NCBI RefSeq assembly: GCF_029227915.1
Contig: NC_079875.1
Location: 18,843,001-18,907,000 of the forward strand
Length of the DNA: 64,000 nt
Source: Hydractinia symbiolongicarpus
Lineage: Eukaryota; Cnidaria; Hydrozoa; Anthoathecata; Hydractiniidae
Direction: 5' to 3'
A program made the position numbers and the translations under genes. Under the pieces are notes generated by a model. The model saw only the letters and a list, made by a program, of their open reading frames with translations, searched no databases and was not told the DNA's origin. Shown piece by piece: positions 13,801-24,300 of this stretch. How positions within the stretch are numbered: the first letter of the stretch is position 1; every line of letters starts with the position of its first letter.

Positions 13801-16739
13801 CAATGCAACACAGACAGTTAGGGACAACACCCGCCGTAAGGGTAGTAACTCCACAAACGCAAGAGGTCAACCTGCTCCCAACAATCGTGGAACGTCAGGA
13901 CAAGACGGGGAAGATGATGGTGACAATGTGATTGTCTGCAGTTGTGTTGTACCTGCATTGAAGCTAACTACAAAAAAAGGTCCCAACGCAGGTAGATACA
14001 TTTGTATTGAGTATTTGTATTGTAGATGCAACGTGGTTGTCTGTGTTCACATTTTCTTCTTTGAAAGGGGCTATCATGCTGCATTAACTTTTTTTCATCT
14101 TTGTCTTATTTTAGGACGACAATTTTATAAATGCGGCCAGTCAAATAAGCAATGTAATTTCTTTTTATGGGCGACTGGTAGGAACTTTCTTTGGTTTTTC
14201 TTTTACGTATATGTTGCTCATGAAAATTAATGGAAAAATACTGTAGACAAATGTGAGATATTTTTCTAATAAAGATGTATGACAAAATCTAAAGGCTAGG
14301 TCAAAATCGCAAAATTGTATCCAACCTCGGGACTCGTTGGAGCAAATGCAAAGCAGTTTAATAACAGAGAGGGCTCTTTAACCGTTCTCTTTAATCACTT
14401 TTTTTTATTCATAAAGCGAAATGACGTGATATGTTGACAAGCTTTGATTACCATTAAAGGCCTTCTTGTAGACAGTTCACCAAGTAAATGAATGCACTAT
14501 TGTGTAATAAATTTTATTATTAGGGACGGAAGTAAAGACATCGAGGTAATTTGTGATTTGTCTAACGCGTTGTGTTTTTTGTTGTTTCCTTTTTTGTTTA
14601 GTTTAGGTTATGTTTTGCTTTTTGTTGTTTGGCGAACAACCAGACTTTACTTTTGGCAGACAAATTTTGTTGCCTTACTGTTTCTTACTTGTGATGATTT
14701 GCCGAGGCCAGCGTATCGGAGATAAAATGTATGATAGGCAGATCATCAAAGCAAAAATATGACTGTGTGTTAGTGTTAGGCGAAATTTGGTTAATAAATT
14801 TACGTTACAGCTATCAAATAGTACAAACGAAGTTTAGTCATTGCACAGCATTCATATACTGCAGTTAAAAAGAACAAAATTCTAATATTCAACTTTTTTA
14901 CATTCGGTTTTAAATAACATTTTTTCTAATATTTACGTAAACATGAATATTTTACTGCGTTAAAACATTTTTGTTTAAGTTTTTGAGCGCCTGGAAACAT
15001 TTTTGCTGTCCAAGTAAAACTAACTTCATTAAAAAACAAAGCTGAATATCGCAAAAAAAAATTTTATTTATCAAACAGTTTATACTCCTGGTTGTACATC
15101 AGTCAAGGCTCCCCTTATCTCTATGTCTTGAGGGACCTAGTGTATTATTTCAGAATAAATCTGTTGAATTGATTTTTAGTGGTGGAATTTCTCGGTGTAA
15201 CTGCAACCAAGAAGCAATAAAGTATGTTGTGTTTATGTCAAATGAAGTCATTATAAAATTCCACAAAAACTTCGGGAGAAAACATTCTTAGCGCGTTGAT
15301 GATTTTTAATTTCCCTGCCTATTTTTTTTTCTTTTTCTTTTTTGCCTGTTCGAAAGTAAGTAATTTAAACGGACAATTCTTACACACCCGAATGTGAACC
15401 ACTTCCAAAAAAAATTGGCCAGCTATGATAAAGATTCTTCTGATATATGGTACTTTATGTTTTGCGTCTCATGATTCTTACAAAACGTTGAAAATAGTTC
15501 ATCTATTACTTTAGTCAAAACTTAAAAAATGCAATGACATTTCATGGTTGAAAAAAAACGAGGAAAATATGTAATAAAAAAAGCAATTTGCAACAGGTTT
15601 TTAAAATATGCACGATCAGTTACACTACAATGTTATTACATCTACGCCGTAAATTTTTTTCGATAGATGTTAAACTGATTTACATTTTCTGATTATTTGA
15701 TTTTTGAACTATGAATTATTTTTCAAACATTTTTTAAATTCTAAAATTGAGCTTGATGATTCTTACAAAAAATTGTGTTCTCCATTCAAGCATGAAGAAT
15801 ATCAATTTGTTATGTCAGTATTTTTTTTAAAATGTCTAAAATTGTAATATTTAAATCTGGAATTTCACATGTTTAGTTTCACGATTAGCTGAACAGAAGA
15901 CAGTATTGTTCAGCGTCATAGGAGATCTCTTAAGCTAAATTAGCACACATATTTAAAAGAAATGGAATACTTCATCCTGTATTACTTTGTTATCGAATAT
16001 ATCACTTTTATTGAATTTGCCCAACTTTGATTACCAGGCAATAAGCTTGTGGGCCACGCTAAGTTTAAATACTAATAAACATGAAGGTATATCCGCTGTA
16101 GCTATCGCTTTAAATTGTACATTTTTTTAAACGTTCTGGTTTAACCATGAAATAATTCATTGCATGTCACTTCTCACATAAATTCCATTCTTCAACATTA
16201 TTAAAATGTATTTTTAGTAAGAAAAAAGCGGGGGTAAATAGTGAAATTTTTCATCCTTCTGTTACAAAAATAACTTGCAGTCATTTTATTACCAGCAGAA
16301 ATTCTTTTAACAAAATATTCGTTGTGGAAAATATTGTGGACTAATTATTATAAACTATTGTTAACCGTCTGGATTTTGCAAGCAGGCAATACGGGTTTTT
16401 AAAGAAGAAAAAAAAAAGAAAAAAAATATTTTGCGGTACAGCCCGGGGTAATCGGTTATTATTGTATTAATATGATAAGATGAAACTAACCTTTTCAATC
16501 ATAATTTAAATAAAACAATATTTAGGTGATTTTGTAGTAGGATTCAGGATGTAAATTTTACCTTTTAATAAAAACATCAAATGCAGGTTTAACTAAGAGA
16601 GCAACCATAAATGCATTTGTTTATTTTTATCAGGCGTACCGTCTCGAAAGATGGGGCGAACAAGGGACGACAGTTCTACTGTTGTAAGAAAGGACGAGAT
16701 CAACAGTGTGGTTTCTTTCAATGGGTTGATGGCGAGTGA
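4827..16739 (+). CDS. TOP3A: DNA topoisomerase 3-alpha, C-terminal eight exons (partial)
   Basis: TOP3A is a type IA topoisomerase that decatenates DNA and dissolves double Holliday junctions with BLM and RMI1. Exons here are 4827-4914, 9384-9557, 13634-13698, 13785-13991, 14115-14177, 14524-14545, 15180-15221 and 16634-16739. All are flanked by AG/GT and keep phase throughout, giving 254 residues and a TGA at 16737. Visible blocks, in order, are: a topoisomerase C4 zinc module (CAKCNTNDMFLRK, then CMGYPNCRNSIFFPS and CSLC); SGCVGGCDEMLNEIL; GRF finger 1 (CSC...KKGPNAGRQFYKCGQ, ending CNFFLWA); and GRF finger 2 (CNCNQEAI...DGANKGRQFYCCK, ending CGFFQWVDGE). The Toprim and catalytic domains must lie upstream of the window. 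The protein stops right after GRF 2, so the extra C-terminal region and CCHC knuckle of the human protein are absent. Introns of 4.5 and 4.1 kb are packed with transposon remains. Confidence 0.9.
5478..5949. mobile_element. MITE with CAGGGTGG terminal inverted repeats
   Basis: The left end reads CAGGGTGGCCAGCACCTGGAAA and the right end reads TTTTCAAGATTGCTGACCACCCTG in reverse-complement sense, so the termini are inverted copies. The word CCTGGAAAA is reiterated inside (for example near 5490, 5850, 5870 and 5905). Termini starting CAGGGTGG are common in hAT-type MITEs, but an exact 8-bp target duplication could not be shown; a shared GTTAC lies at the two flanks. It lies in a TOP3A intron. 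Confidence 0.6.
6140..7110 (+). pseudogene. LINE reverse transcriptase fragment with AAAT tail
   Basis: Frames on the + strand give fragments of a non-LTR reverse transcriptase. They are LKHLKSLNPKKA (about 6325-6360), SGVPQGSILDPLLL (6601-6645), KYVDDTVLF (the catalytic YxDD motif, about 6695-6720) and FKWCMENELVLN (about 6765-6800). The remainder is lost to stops and frameshifts. The 3' end runs into CGTGAAATAAATAAATAAAT, a typical LINE 3' microsatellite tail. It lies in the same intron of TOP3A as two MITEs and is inactive. Confidence 0.75.
7886..8169. mobile_element. TTAA-flanked MITE, family A copy 1
   Basis: This 284-bp segment is bounded by TTAA at both ends, with inverted termini (TTAAAAGGGGATAGGAACCGG on the left, and CCGTTCCGTAGCCCCCTTTAA on the right). 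It shares long stretches with 39732-40072, including CCCGCGCACATATTAAAAAT, GCAAACGCGTTTTGCGC and GGAGAAGATAAAAATTCTAG. TTAA target duplications are typical of piggyBac-type elements; no transposase is present. Confidence 0.75.
9760..11735 (+). pseudogene. Decayed DIRS-type (tyrosine recombinase) retrotransposon
   Basis: Reading across frames gives pol-like pieces in order. The RT start (KKEVIKKVNSRRDQF at about 10073, then SPKKEK-like and FRPIIHLK near 10140-10190) precedes a connection region with VTLSADSQKELKWWLNNL (about 10805-10855). An RNase H-like part with VNWGAW and IYIDNMTAL follows (about 10935-11070). Last is a tyrosine recombinase-like tail, SGVDTSVFKGHST (about 11538-11575), followed by KKGATIDKIL in another frame. 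The order RT, RNase H, tyrosine recombinase, with the KELKWWL motif, is characteristic of DIRS elements. These replicate via reverse transcription but integrate by site-specific recombination, not by an integrase. Many stops and shifts make it inactive. Its 3' end matches a sequence in inverted orientation near 31.1 kb. Confidence 0.7.
12340..13218 (+). pseudogene. Second LINE reverse transcriptase fragment (TOP3A intron)
   Basis: Pieces in three frames read QSGFRKSHLTTTILLKLRNE (about 12393-12450), then GMSKLRFSKNFLKLIHSYL (about 12553-12610). A decayed YADDT-like segment near 12735 is followed by a C-terminal part, NRIYTIIKNGYGKVVFYNAP, then RLEKLQNLCKM (12970-13080). This order is that of Jockey/CR1-like reverse transcriptases. 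The catalytic region is destroyed. It sits directly after the DIRS remnant inside the 4.1-kb TOP3A intron. Confidence 0.7.
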
Positions 16740-16787
16740 AGATAGAAAGGTGAAGTTACTTTCATCGTTCCCACTCTCTTCTGCAAC

Positions 16788-16821
16788 CTTGGAGGAAAGA
16801 ATACGTATTCTTTCCTCCAAG
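16788..16821. repeat. Perfect 34-bp palindrome
   Basis: The sequence CTTGGAGGAAAGAATAC is followed immediately, with no spacer, by its exact reverse complement GTATTCTTTCCTCCAAG. It lies 49 bases after the TOP3A stop codon and would fold into a 17-bp stem in the transcript. Confidence 0.9.
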
Positions 16822-16896
16822 CTGCAACATACTCTAGGTGTAATTTTGCGAGCCTATCATAAACAAGCAGTCTGGAAATATATAAATATGTTTGTT

Positions 16897-17022
16897 TTAG
16901 AGTTGCGATTTACGACCAGTTACGGTGCTAACTTCACCTTAGAGTTGCGGTTTACGACCAGTTACGGTGCTAACTTCACCTTAGAGTTGCGATTTATGGC
17001 CAGCTACGGTGTTAAGTTCACT
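16897..17022 (+). repeat. Three tandem copies of a 42-bp unit
   Basis: Units at 16897-16938, 16939-16980 and 16981-17022 begin TTAGAGTTGCG. The first two differ at one base; the third has several substitutions. They lie between the palindrome and the polyadenylation signal of TOP3A. Confidence 0.92.
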
Positions 17023-17058
17023 TATCCGTCAATTACATAGTCACTGAGAGTAATCTAC

Positions 17059-17064
17059 AATAAA
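17059..17064 (+). promoter_or_regulatory. Candidate polyadenylation signal of TOP3A
   Basis: AATAAA follows the TOP3A stop by about 320 bases and is the first canonical hexamer after it. A second occurs near 17176. Confidence 0.55.
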
Positions 17065-18300
17065 ATATGTATATATATTCTTTAAGTCTTCTGGGCTTAA
17101 ATATCGTGTAAAAACTTATCTTTCCACAATTTGTAATATAATGTACAAAAACAAAATTTCTTTTTCCTTCTTTGTCAATAAAGAAACCCTAAGCCGTTGT
17201 TGTTTCTTATAGCGATATTTTTTCTTAATACGAAATGTACTTTTTCCAACTGTGTCCTTTTCAATTAACAGACACTAGCAAAAATTACTTTATTGTCAGA
17301 ATTTAATAATACGCTGAGCCTGTAAGGAGCAATATAGATATGCATTTTTTTTATCAATAACTAGTTGTTAAGACTGTGTTTATGTCCAATAGGGCAGAAG
17401 AATTATGCAAAAGATAATTGCCTTTAAAGTTTTGATGACGTCGTCGTAGACGTAGTCATGTCCTTTCAAATACAACTTTATTTCTTTTATCTTTCTCTCA
17501 ACACAACCATGTATGTTGTGTACTTCTGAAGGACATGGCTCAAACTCAATTCATGCATGTGTATAAAGCTTATTCGTGATGCCTTTATAATTAAACCGCA
17601 TACACGTTCACACGTTTTCAAAAATTGGCTCCCTTTATCCGCAAAACAATTTTTAGCTCGGGATCGACCTCGGTTCTCATACTAACATTTGTATATTTTC
17701 GTAGTCATCTTCTGTACGTCGGCTAAATCTTTATTTCTGTCGACGGCGCACTCTAGGCTATCAATAGAACACTGCCAGTTTTGAGGCTGTCTTTCTAATC
17801 TTGGAAGTTTGACTATGTGTTTACTCGTACTCGGTGTGGTGACAACGGACGTAGTTTCTTGTTTCTTTGAATTCATTAATGTTTAACATACGTCTCTCAA
17901 AAAAAATAGTGTAAATAAACCTGTATAAATATTGTTTAATAATAATAATAATAATAATAACTAGAAAAGCGAATCTGGAAAATGATAATGTATTGATAGC
18001 AGATTATTTAACAAGTAGTCGATAAGGCCCGTGAAAAAATCCAGTTAAGGAGATGGACAATGGAAAATAGGTTGTTGTTTTGCTGATGTCAGTAGTGTAG
18101 ATACCCCCAAAATTGTGAAATTTACTTTATTCTTTTGTAATGTGTAGAGATTAAAGCGCTGATCAAAATAATGTATAGGATCATATGTACGAACGGTTAA
18201 TGAGATATAAGGCTTGGAAAATTGTGCTAACGTCAGCAAACAGGAAACTTACCTAAATTACCCACGCGGTGAAAAATCCTTGACGTCACCACCAATAATA
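17065..18300. other. Intergenic; possible small - strand ORF and AAT microsatellite
   Basis: A 64-codon - strand frame (17876-17682) begins MNSKKQETTSVV and has a normal, low-complexity-free composition with NWQCSIDSLECAVDRNKDL. I do not recognise it, and it could be a first exon (a GTTAGT donor lies at its end) or chance. A short (AAT)n run lies at about 17938-17961 and another at 18292-18332. Nothing else was recognised. Confidence 0.3.
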
Positions 18301-18344
18301 ATAATAATAATAATGATAATAATAATAATAATCTGTACTGTCTT

Positions 18345-18560
18345 CTTCAACTAGTAAAGCCACAATGTCCTCGTCTGAAATTTTAACATCTTGAATTCTT
18401 GCTGCCAAGATATCACTAAAAGTAATTACATTTCTCAGCTGAATTACGATGATTCGCTTTCAAATTTATCCATTGATACCTCTGCTTTTCGAAAAGTTTT
18501 CTCTAACTTTAGTAAGAGCGCTTCTTTGTTTTGTTTTGCTTGCAACGCTCGCCATGATTA
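18345..18560 (-). pseudogene. Possible retroelement gag-like N-terminal fragment
   Basis: On the - strand an ATG near 18557 opens MASVASKTKQRSALTKVREN, and after stops another frame gives AARIQDVKISDEDIVALLVE (about 18410-18345). Basic N-termini of this sort start the gag proteins of some invertebrate LTR elements, but no defining motif is present. Weak call. Confidence 0.25.
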
Positions 18561-18881
18561 ATTTTTGTAAAAAAACAAATAAATTCATCGCACGTTAATT
18601 TTTTGACAGCAAATAAACGTGCGGTGGATTAATTAAAGGGGAACTCCAGTAAAAATCACTTTTTTCTTTTTTCTTTTATACGTACTCAGAAAAGCATAAG
18701 AAATCAAGAAAAACTTACTTTACTTGTTTTCCTTATTTAAAATTGTTGTACAAGCCTTCGCAAATTCAATTTTTTCTCATAAAAAAACAGACAGGCGCGA
18801 TTTCATTTAGGACTGGAGCCGATTATAAATAATGACATCACATGGTGCAGAAAATTTAGGCGAGCACAGAGAACGTTCATG

Positions 18882-19609
18882 TTAACCCTATTTGGTCCGG
18901 GGTTTTTCGAACATACTATGACGGGGGAGTGGTGGTCCCCCTCAATAACTTTTTATAGAGTTGTTCAAATTGAATCAAACTTGGCACGCTTATAGTACGT
19001 CATAAAAGGAACAAAATGGCAACAATAAATTTTTGCATGCGTCAGCACATTTTCTGTGACGTCATCAGAAGCTTCAAATTTGTTTAAAATGCCACTATGT
19101 GCTTAAAATTTAATTACTTTTGTTCCAGAGCGAATTTTTGCATTCTGTTTGAAGTTTTTGAAAGCTAAATAGAAGTTATTTAACATATTTTTTGGTTTTT
19201 ACGTGGATCGCATAAAAATTGCCAAAAATCCGTTTTTTCCGATTTTCGGGTAAAATCCGATAACATCGGGAAATCGGATTAATCACGTGTCTAAATTATG
19301 CAAAATGATTCTTCATAGTAAAACAAAGTTGTATTGCAAGTGTAAGTTCTAAGGATAATCCTAACAGAAGTTATTAAATTTTCCCCATTATAAGTATTTC
19401 ATAGAGATTTTTTGGAGTTGTTTCGAGTAATAGCCAATATCAAAGCCTCTGAAAGGTATGGGACCTAAAAATTTGCCATGCAGGTGTCTAATAGATAAAT
19501 ATTGAAACTCAGTAAGTATCATAGCCATGTAACATAGCAATAATGAGTTATTAAACAAAAACCGTCAGGGGGGCGGAATCCCCCCCCCCCCCCGACCGAA
19601 TAGGGTTAA
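18882..19609. mobile_element. TTAA-flanked MITE, family B
   Basis: The left end TTAACCCTATTTGGTCCGGGG is mirrored by the right end CCCCGACCGAATAGGGTTAA, giving about 20-bp inverted termini that include TTAA. The interior is about 690 bp without coding potential. A poly-C run of about 16 bases lies just inside the right end. Confidence 0.8.
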
Positions 19610-19669
19610 GACCTATAGCTTACATTAAATCGCTTTTTGTATGTAATTTACGTTTAAATCTTTAAAAAA

Positions 19670-19815
19670 TGGTTAGTTGCTCTGCATTTCGATGTACCAA
19701 TCGATTAGAGAAGTGTAAAGAAATAAGTTTTCACAGAATCCCGTCTGTGAAAAAAATTTGTGTGCATTTGTGCGCAAAAAAACGCGTGCGGAAGAAAAAT
19801 ATTGCTGAATTGTGA
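19670..19815 (+). pseudogene. THAP zinc-finger N-terminus, broken
   Basis: An ATG at 19670 opens MVSCSAFRCTNRLEKCKEIS then FHRIPS, a typical start of a THAP (C2CH) DNA-binding domain with C-x4-C and the FHRIP motif. The frame stops at about 19815 before the later CH pair and AVPTIF region could appear. THAP domains occur in P-element-type transposases and in host regulators. With MITEs on the left and no continuation found, a transposon remnant is more likely. Confidence 0.55.
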
Positions 19816-20940
19816 AATAAAAATAAATTGGCTTGTAAAGTAAGAAAGTTTTTTTTACTAAAGCAAATGATAAAAGTTTTTTGACGAAAAGAGAATGTTA
19901 AAAAAAGCGATTAAATATATTTTTTATTTCTTTAAAACGAAAATATTTTGCTAAGAACGTTGCTTTGAATCAGTAAAAGACACCTCGTCACTTTGCATCA
20001 TTATTAATTTCTCCCTTGTGTGAGACACAAGTGGTTCGAAGTCGTGTGGCTGTAGCTTTGTGAAGTCTTTTTCATGAAGAGAATTATCCGATTCTAAGCT
20101 TTCTCTAAGTCATAATCTTCGTTATTATTACAGGATGTCTTATCAACGAACAATGTAAACTGTAAGTAAACAAGCTTTTAGAGTGCCCTTTAATACGACT
20201 GTAAACCAACACTAAATTCCACATATAATACAAATATCTCTCCGAGGGCTCCAAATAGTCTGTGTACTGCCAGAATAAAGCAAAGAATACGCGGAATTTC
20301 TTGTTTAAATTGTATTTTTGTTTAACAACTATATACACGTGTTCTCTTAATTGTTTCGTAAAAGCTACTGGCAAGAAAAAAAGTATGCGCAAAAAGAGAC
20401 GACGGGGGCAGACTAAAAAAGCAATAAATGACACAACACCGTATAAGATATATTAAAGAAGTTAATTTCAAGAATATTTTTCTTGAAAAAAACTGTTTTT
20501 TTTCCTTTTTTCCTTAAATTTACATCACTAGTTATATATTTTGGACTTTATACTTTATTAGCTTTTTTCAAGAGTGTTGAAATAAAAGGATTTTAATTGT
20601 TTCCTCTTGAATACGCAAACACTAGCAACCGCTACAGCACTAGTAAAAAAATATTGCTTGAAAAGGAAAATCTCATCCGAGGTATAACTGAGACAAAGAG
20701 TCTACTTCGTCATATGGTTTTTAAATGGAGTGAAATCAGCAATATTATTTTGCTTTTATCTACAAAAATTCAAATTCGCGACTTTTTTTCGCTCAGGATT
20801 TTGCTACTGAGGCAAGTGTCGCATTTGATTCCCTTGCATTTTTGCATTAACTTAGGAATTTAAAAAATGCCCAGTATTTCTAAGCATTTTTGTGCTCACG
20901 AACCAAAAGATCCTTGGGGCAAGGAAGCTAATCCTGTCGT
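19816..20940. other. Intergenic, no gene recognised
   Basis: The open frames here (for example 20434-20105 on the - strand and 20597-20863 on the + strand) have no recognisable motif and a hydrophobic or basic bias typical of AT-rich noncoding sequence. Confidence 0.45.
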
Positions 20941-20946
20941 TTTATT
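20941..20946 (-). promoter_or_regulatory. Candidate polyadenylation signal of TUBGCP4
   Basis: TTTATT on the + strand is AATAAA on the - strand, about 410 bases downstream of the TUBGCP4 stop. Other variants closer to the stop cannot be excluded. Confidence 0.35.
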
Positions 20947-21355
20947 CCATAATTCTATAAAGTTACCCTCTTTAATTTAAATCCCCCCCCCCCCAAAAAA
21001 AAAAAACGAACTAGAGAAAGAGACGTTTGGATTTCTAAAAATTAAAGCACTTTTAAGCTATGCTCTTTGCCATCTTGTCTGATTGATAAGTTTTTTCTTT
21101 CAAAAAACAAAACATTCAAATGACACTTCCATGAAAGATAGGTCGATAGCAATTATGAGAAGAATTCGATTAACGGAAAGAATTTCGTCGTAATGACCTA
21201 AAAATTTGTAATCGTACCTATACTTTCACAAATTTTCCCAACAAAACTTTAAGATTAATATCTAAAGGATAAATTTACTATTGCTCTTCTAAATGACGAC
21301 ACGAGTTCTTTTCTTTTCTTCTTCAGATTGCTTCATACAACTTTTCGTCAAAAAA

Positions 21356-24300
21356 TTAATTTGAAGAAGTTCGAGTAAAATATTTGTTGAAGTCTACTCG
21401 AAGTAACAGCTGTGATAAATGAGGAGAAGTTGAATGAGAGCGGACGCTTGACAACACTTTAAATAGCAATACAGTTTGCCGGTTGAATTCCTGAAATAAT
21501 AAAAAACAAAAGTATACTCGTATTAAAAGGGACTGATGTTTCTCGTTGTCTTGTTGTGAATTAAACCAGAAAAACTTCGCTTAAGGAGAATTCCCACTTA
21601 ACTGCAAATCGAAAACGAACGGAAAAAATATTAAAATTTGAGTGGCTAAATTATTCTTTCGTTTGTCCGCAAGAAAAGTTGAAAAAATTTCAACTCTCAG
21701 TTTGAATAAAAAAGGAAAAGTTCATTAACCAACCACATATCAGAAAGCAAATTTGTCTGTTCCAATCAGTTCCTTTTTTAATGGAGATTCTTGAAGTGAG
21801 ATTTCAGTGCGAGATAGGGCATAAAAAAATTTGAAATCAAATATATACGATTTTTGCTATCAACAACTTGTGGTCTTTGACCAGATCTCAAGTTGATAGT
21901 GTTTTAGTCAGATCTCAAGTTGATAGTGTATTCAATATCTAGGTCTGAAGTTACTTAATTTTATTCAACTAATTTTCGTAGTTCATGCAAGAATTTTGTG
22001 CACCTTTGTTCGCTTGTGAAAAGACCCCTGGAAAAATTAACACACAGGCACCGAATTATTAAAAATTATTAAAAACTACATATTTGGCCAAAATTTAGGA
22101 ACACAATAATAACATACTAAGTCTCAATGAATTTTTCATGTTATAATAATATAAAAATTTAAAAACGAATAAATAGTGTTACGCCGTTTTCTTAAAAGAC
22201 TTACAATACAATAATATGTGCAATAATAAATTACCCATGACTTTTTGTACAAAAATTTTTTTAAAATAGAAAGGTTTTTTGTAAAACTTTCAAAAAAATA
22301 AAAACAGAATAAAAATAAAAGATTAAAATTCCCTATTTAAACAAGTTTAGGATCATTACGGTCCAACATCAATGTTTTTAACTTTTATGCTACTAAAACA
22401 TCATGGATCGAAAAATAAAACCTTCAACAAATTAGTGATAAGGTTGGATGAAAAAGACAACAAGGTTTTTTGCTGCATTCTCAGTTAGAAATCAAATATG
22501 GTTGATGAATGAATGCACGACGAAATGTATTTTGAGTAGTTCGAACTTGTTTTGATAGTAGTAGCTTATTTAAATCTTTTGACCAAAAAATTAGATCGTT
22601 GGGGTTCGTTGGATTGATATTATGGGTCGTTGGGGTTCGTTGGATTGATATTATGGGTCGTTGGGGTTCGTTGGATTGATATTATGGGTCGTTGGAGGTC
22701 GTTGGGACTCTCTTAAATTTTTAATTGGCTAGAACAAATCATAAAATAAGTCATAAAATAAAGAGATTTTATAAGCTGGGAATTTTATTGTATGTCGTGA
22801 CGAGTTTTAAACATCAGGGAACGTAAATGCTTTGTTGTATATTATTATACAGGGTAAGTCAATCAATTGATCGTAAACTGTTTTATGATAAGAAGCACGA
22901 TAAATTTAAGAAAGTTTCTGGGAGTGGTTTTTCCATGGGCTTCAACAAATATTGATTATTACATCAAGCAAATGCTCATACCGCTGATAATTCTTTGACT
23001 TTCTCGTTTTCCATTTGCGCCCAATGTGTATAGCTTTGAGAAACTAGCTGGCAGAATGACATACATATGTTAATCACTTTTAAAAGGATAGAAAGAACCT
23101 AAAAATAAAACACATGTCCTAGCTTGAATAACGTAAAAGTAAAATTTAAAATGGTGTGGTAAAGGTAAAGGCATTTGCTAAACATACGAGCGCTGTGGAG
23201 CAAACCACGAAACTTGTGATTACGAAGCCACAACATTTTTTTGACATGTATTATTTAACATAAATTTGAAAAAAAAAAGAAAAACTTACGTACTGGTTTC
23301 ATTGAGATGAAGGACTGCATTAGCATCGAAATAAGAAAAAAGTCAAGTGATGTATGTATACTTTCAAAATCGTGCGTTTTCTTGATCTTCTCTAACAAGA
23401 CAGTAAATTGAGATTCTAGTACATCCACCTATAAAACAAAAAATAAATAAAAGCTATCAAGAGGTTATGGTTAAATAGAATTTGAAAAATGCAACTATTC
23501 ATTCACCTCTTCGGATGCCTAAAACATGAAATCGACCTAACTTTATCATCTGAATGTCAAATTAAAAATTTGTTTGTCGACAGTATGGAAACTTTTGCTG
23601 AATATTGTTTTGTGGTTTTTCTTTTGTGATTTCATCCACTGATTTTTTTGTGGATACCCCTATGTATTTACTTTCACTTAAAAGACTAACGTACTTTAAT
23701 GGATAAATTTTTGCGGGGATTAAATTTCGCGGTTGTGCTTTTCCGCGAAATTTTAGCATATCGCGGGGACTTATTTTCGCGGATGAGGAATGTTTTAATT
23801 TTTCGCGGGAACTTAATTTCGCGGATGACGTCATAATAGCAACTTTTGAAAAAAAAAGTTGTAAAAAATGGTTCGGGGCCGAATGGCACTGTCTCATCGA
23901 CCGTCGTTACACCTGTCATTTCTACACCGACCGAGACAAAATGTAGTTTTGCATTTTAGTTCAAAGCTCTTTCAACTATAACGTCAGGTAGAACATATCA
24001 ACTACGGGTAGAATAAACACAACTAGATAAAAAACGAAACGATTGAATTCAAAAAAGGTGATTCTCCTTCCGTTACATCCACATTTCATTTCGTGGGAGA
24101 TGTAAGGAACTTTCAATTGTTCATCCGTAAAGCTGGAAAGAGAACTCAAATTCGGTTGATCATCTGCATTAGAAGCTGGGAGCAAAGGATCGATATCCTT
24201 GAAAGGGTCAATTGATTCGAAACCTTTGTCACTTTTCTCTTATATTTTCATCTTCAGTACTCGGTTGAAAAATTAGGCCTACAAAAAAAAGAAGCCTTAG

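Larger units (their letters stand above)
16740..17064 (+). other. TOP3A 3' untranslated region with palindrome and tandem repeat
   Basis: Downstream of the TOP3A TGA the sequence contains a 34-bp perfect palindrome (16788-16821), then three 42-bp tandem units (16897-17022), then the first AATAAA. Another frame stays open across the finger exon and the repeats (to 17040), but it is a shadow of GRF 2 and carries no recognisable domain. The open frame arises because 42 is a multiple of three. Confidence 0.55.

Noticed and set aside
16651-17040. 129-codon + strand ORF with a 14-residue repeat
   Set aside because: It overlaps the GRF 2 exon of TOP3A in a different frame and then runs through a 42-bp UTR tandem repeat. 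The apparent protein repeat follows from the unit length.
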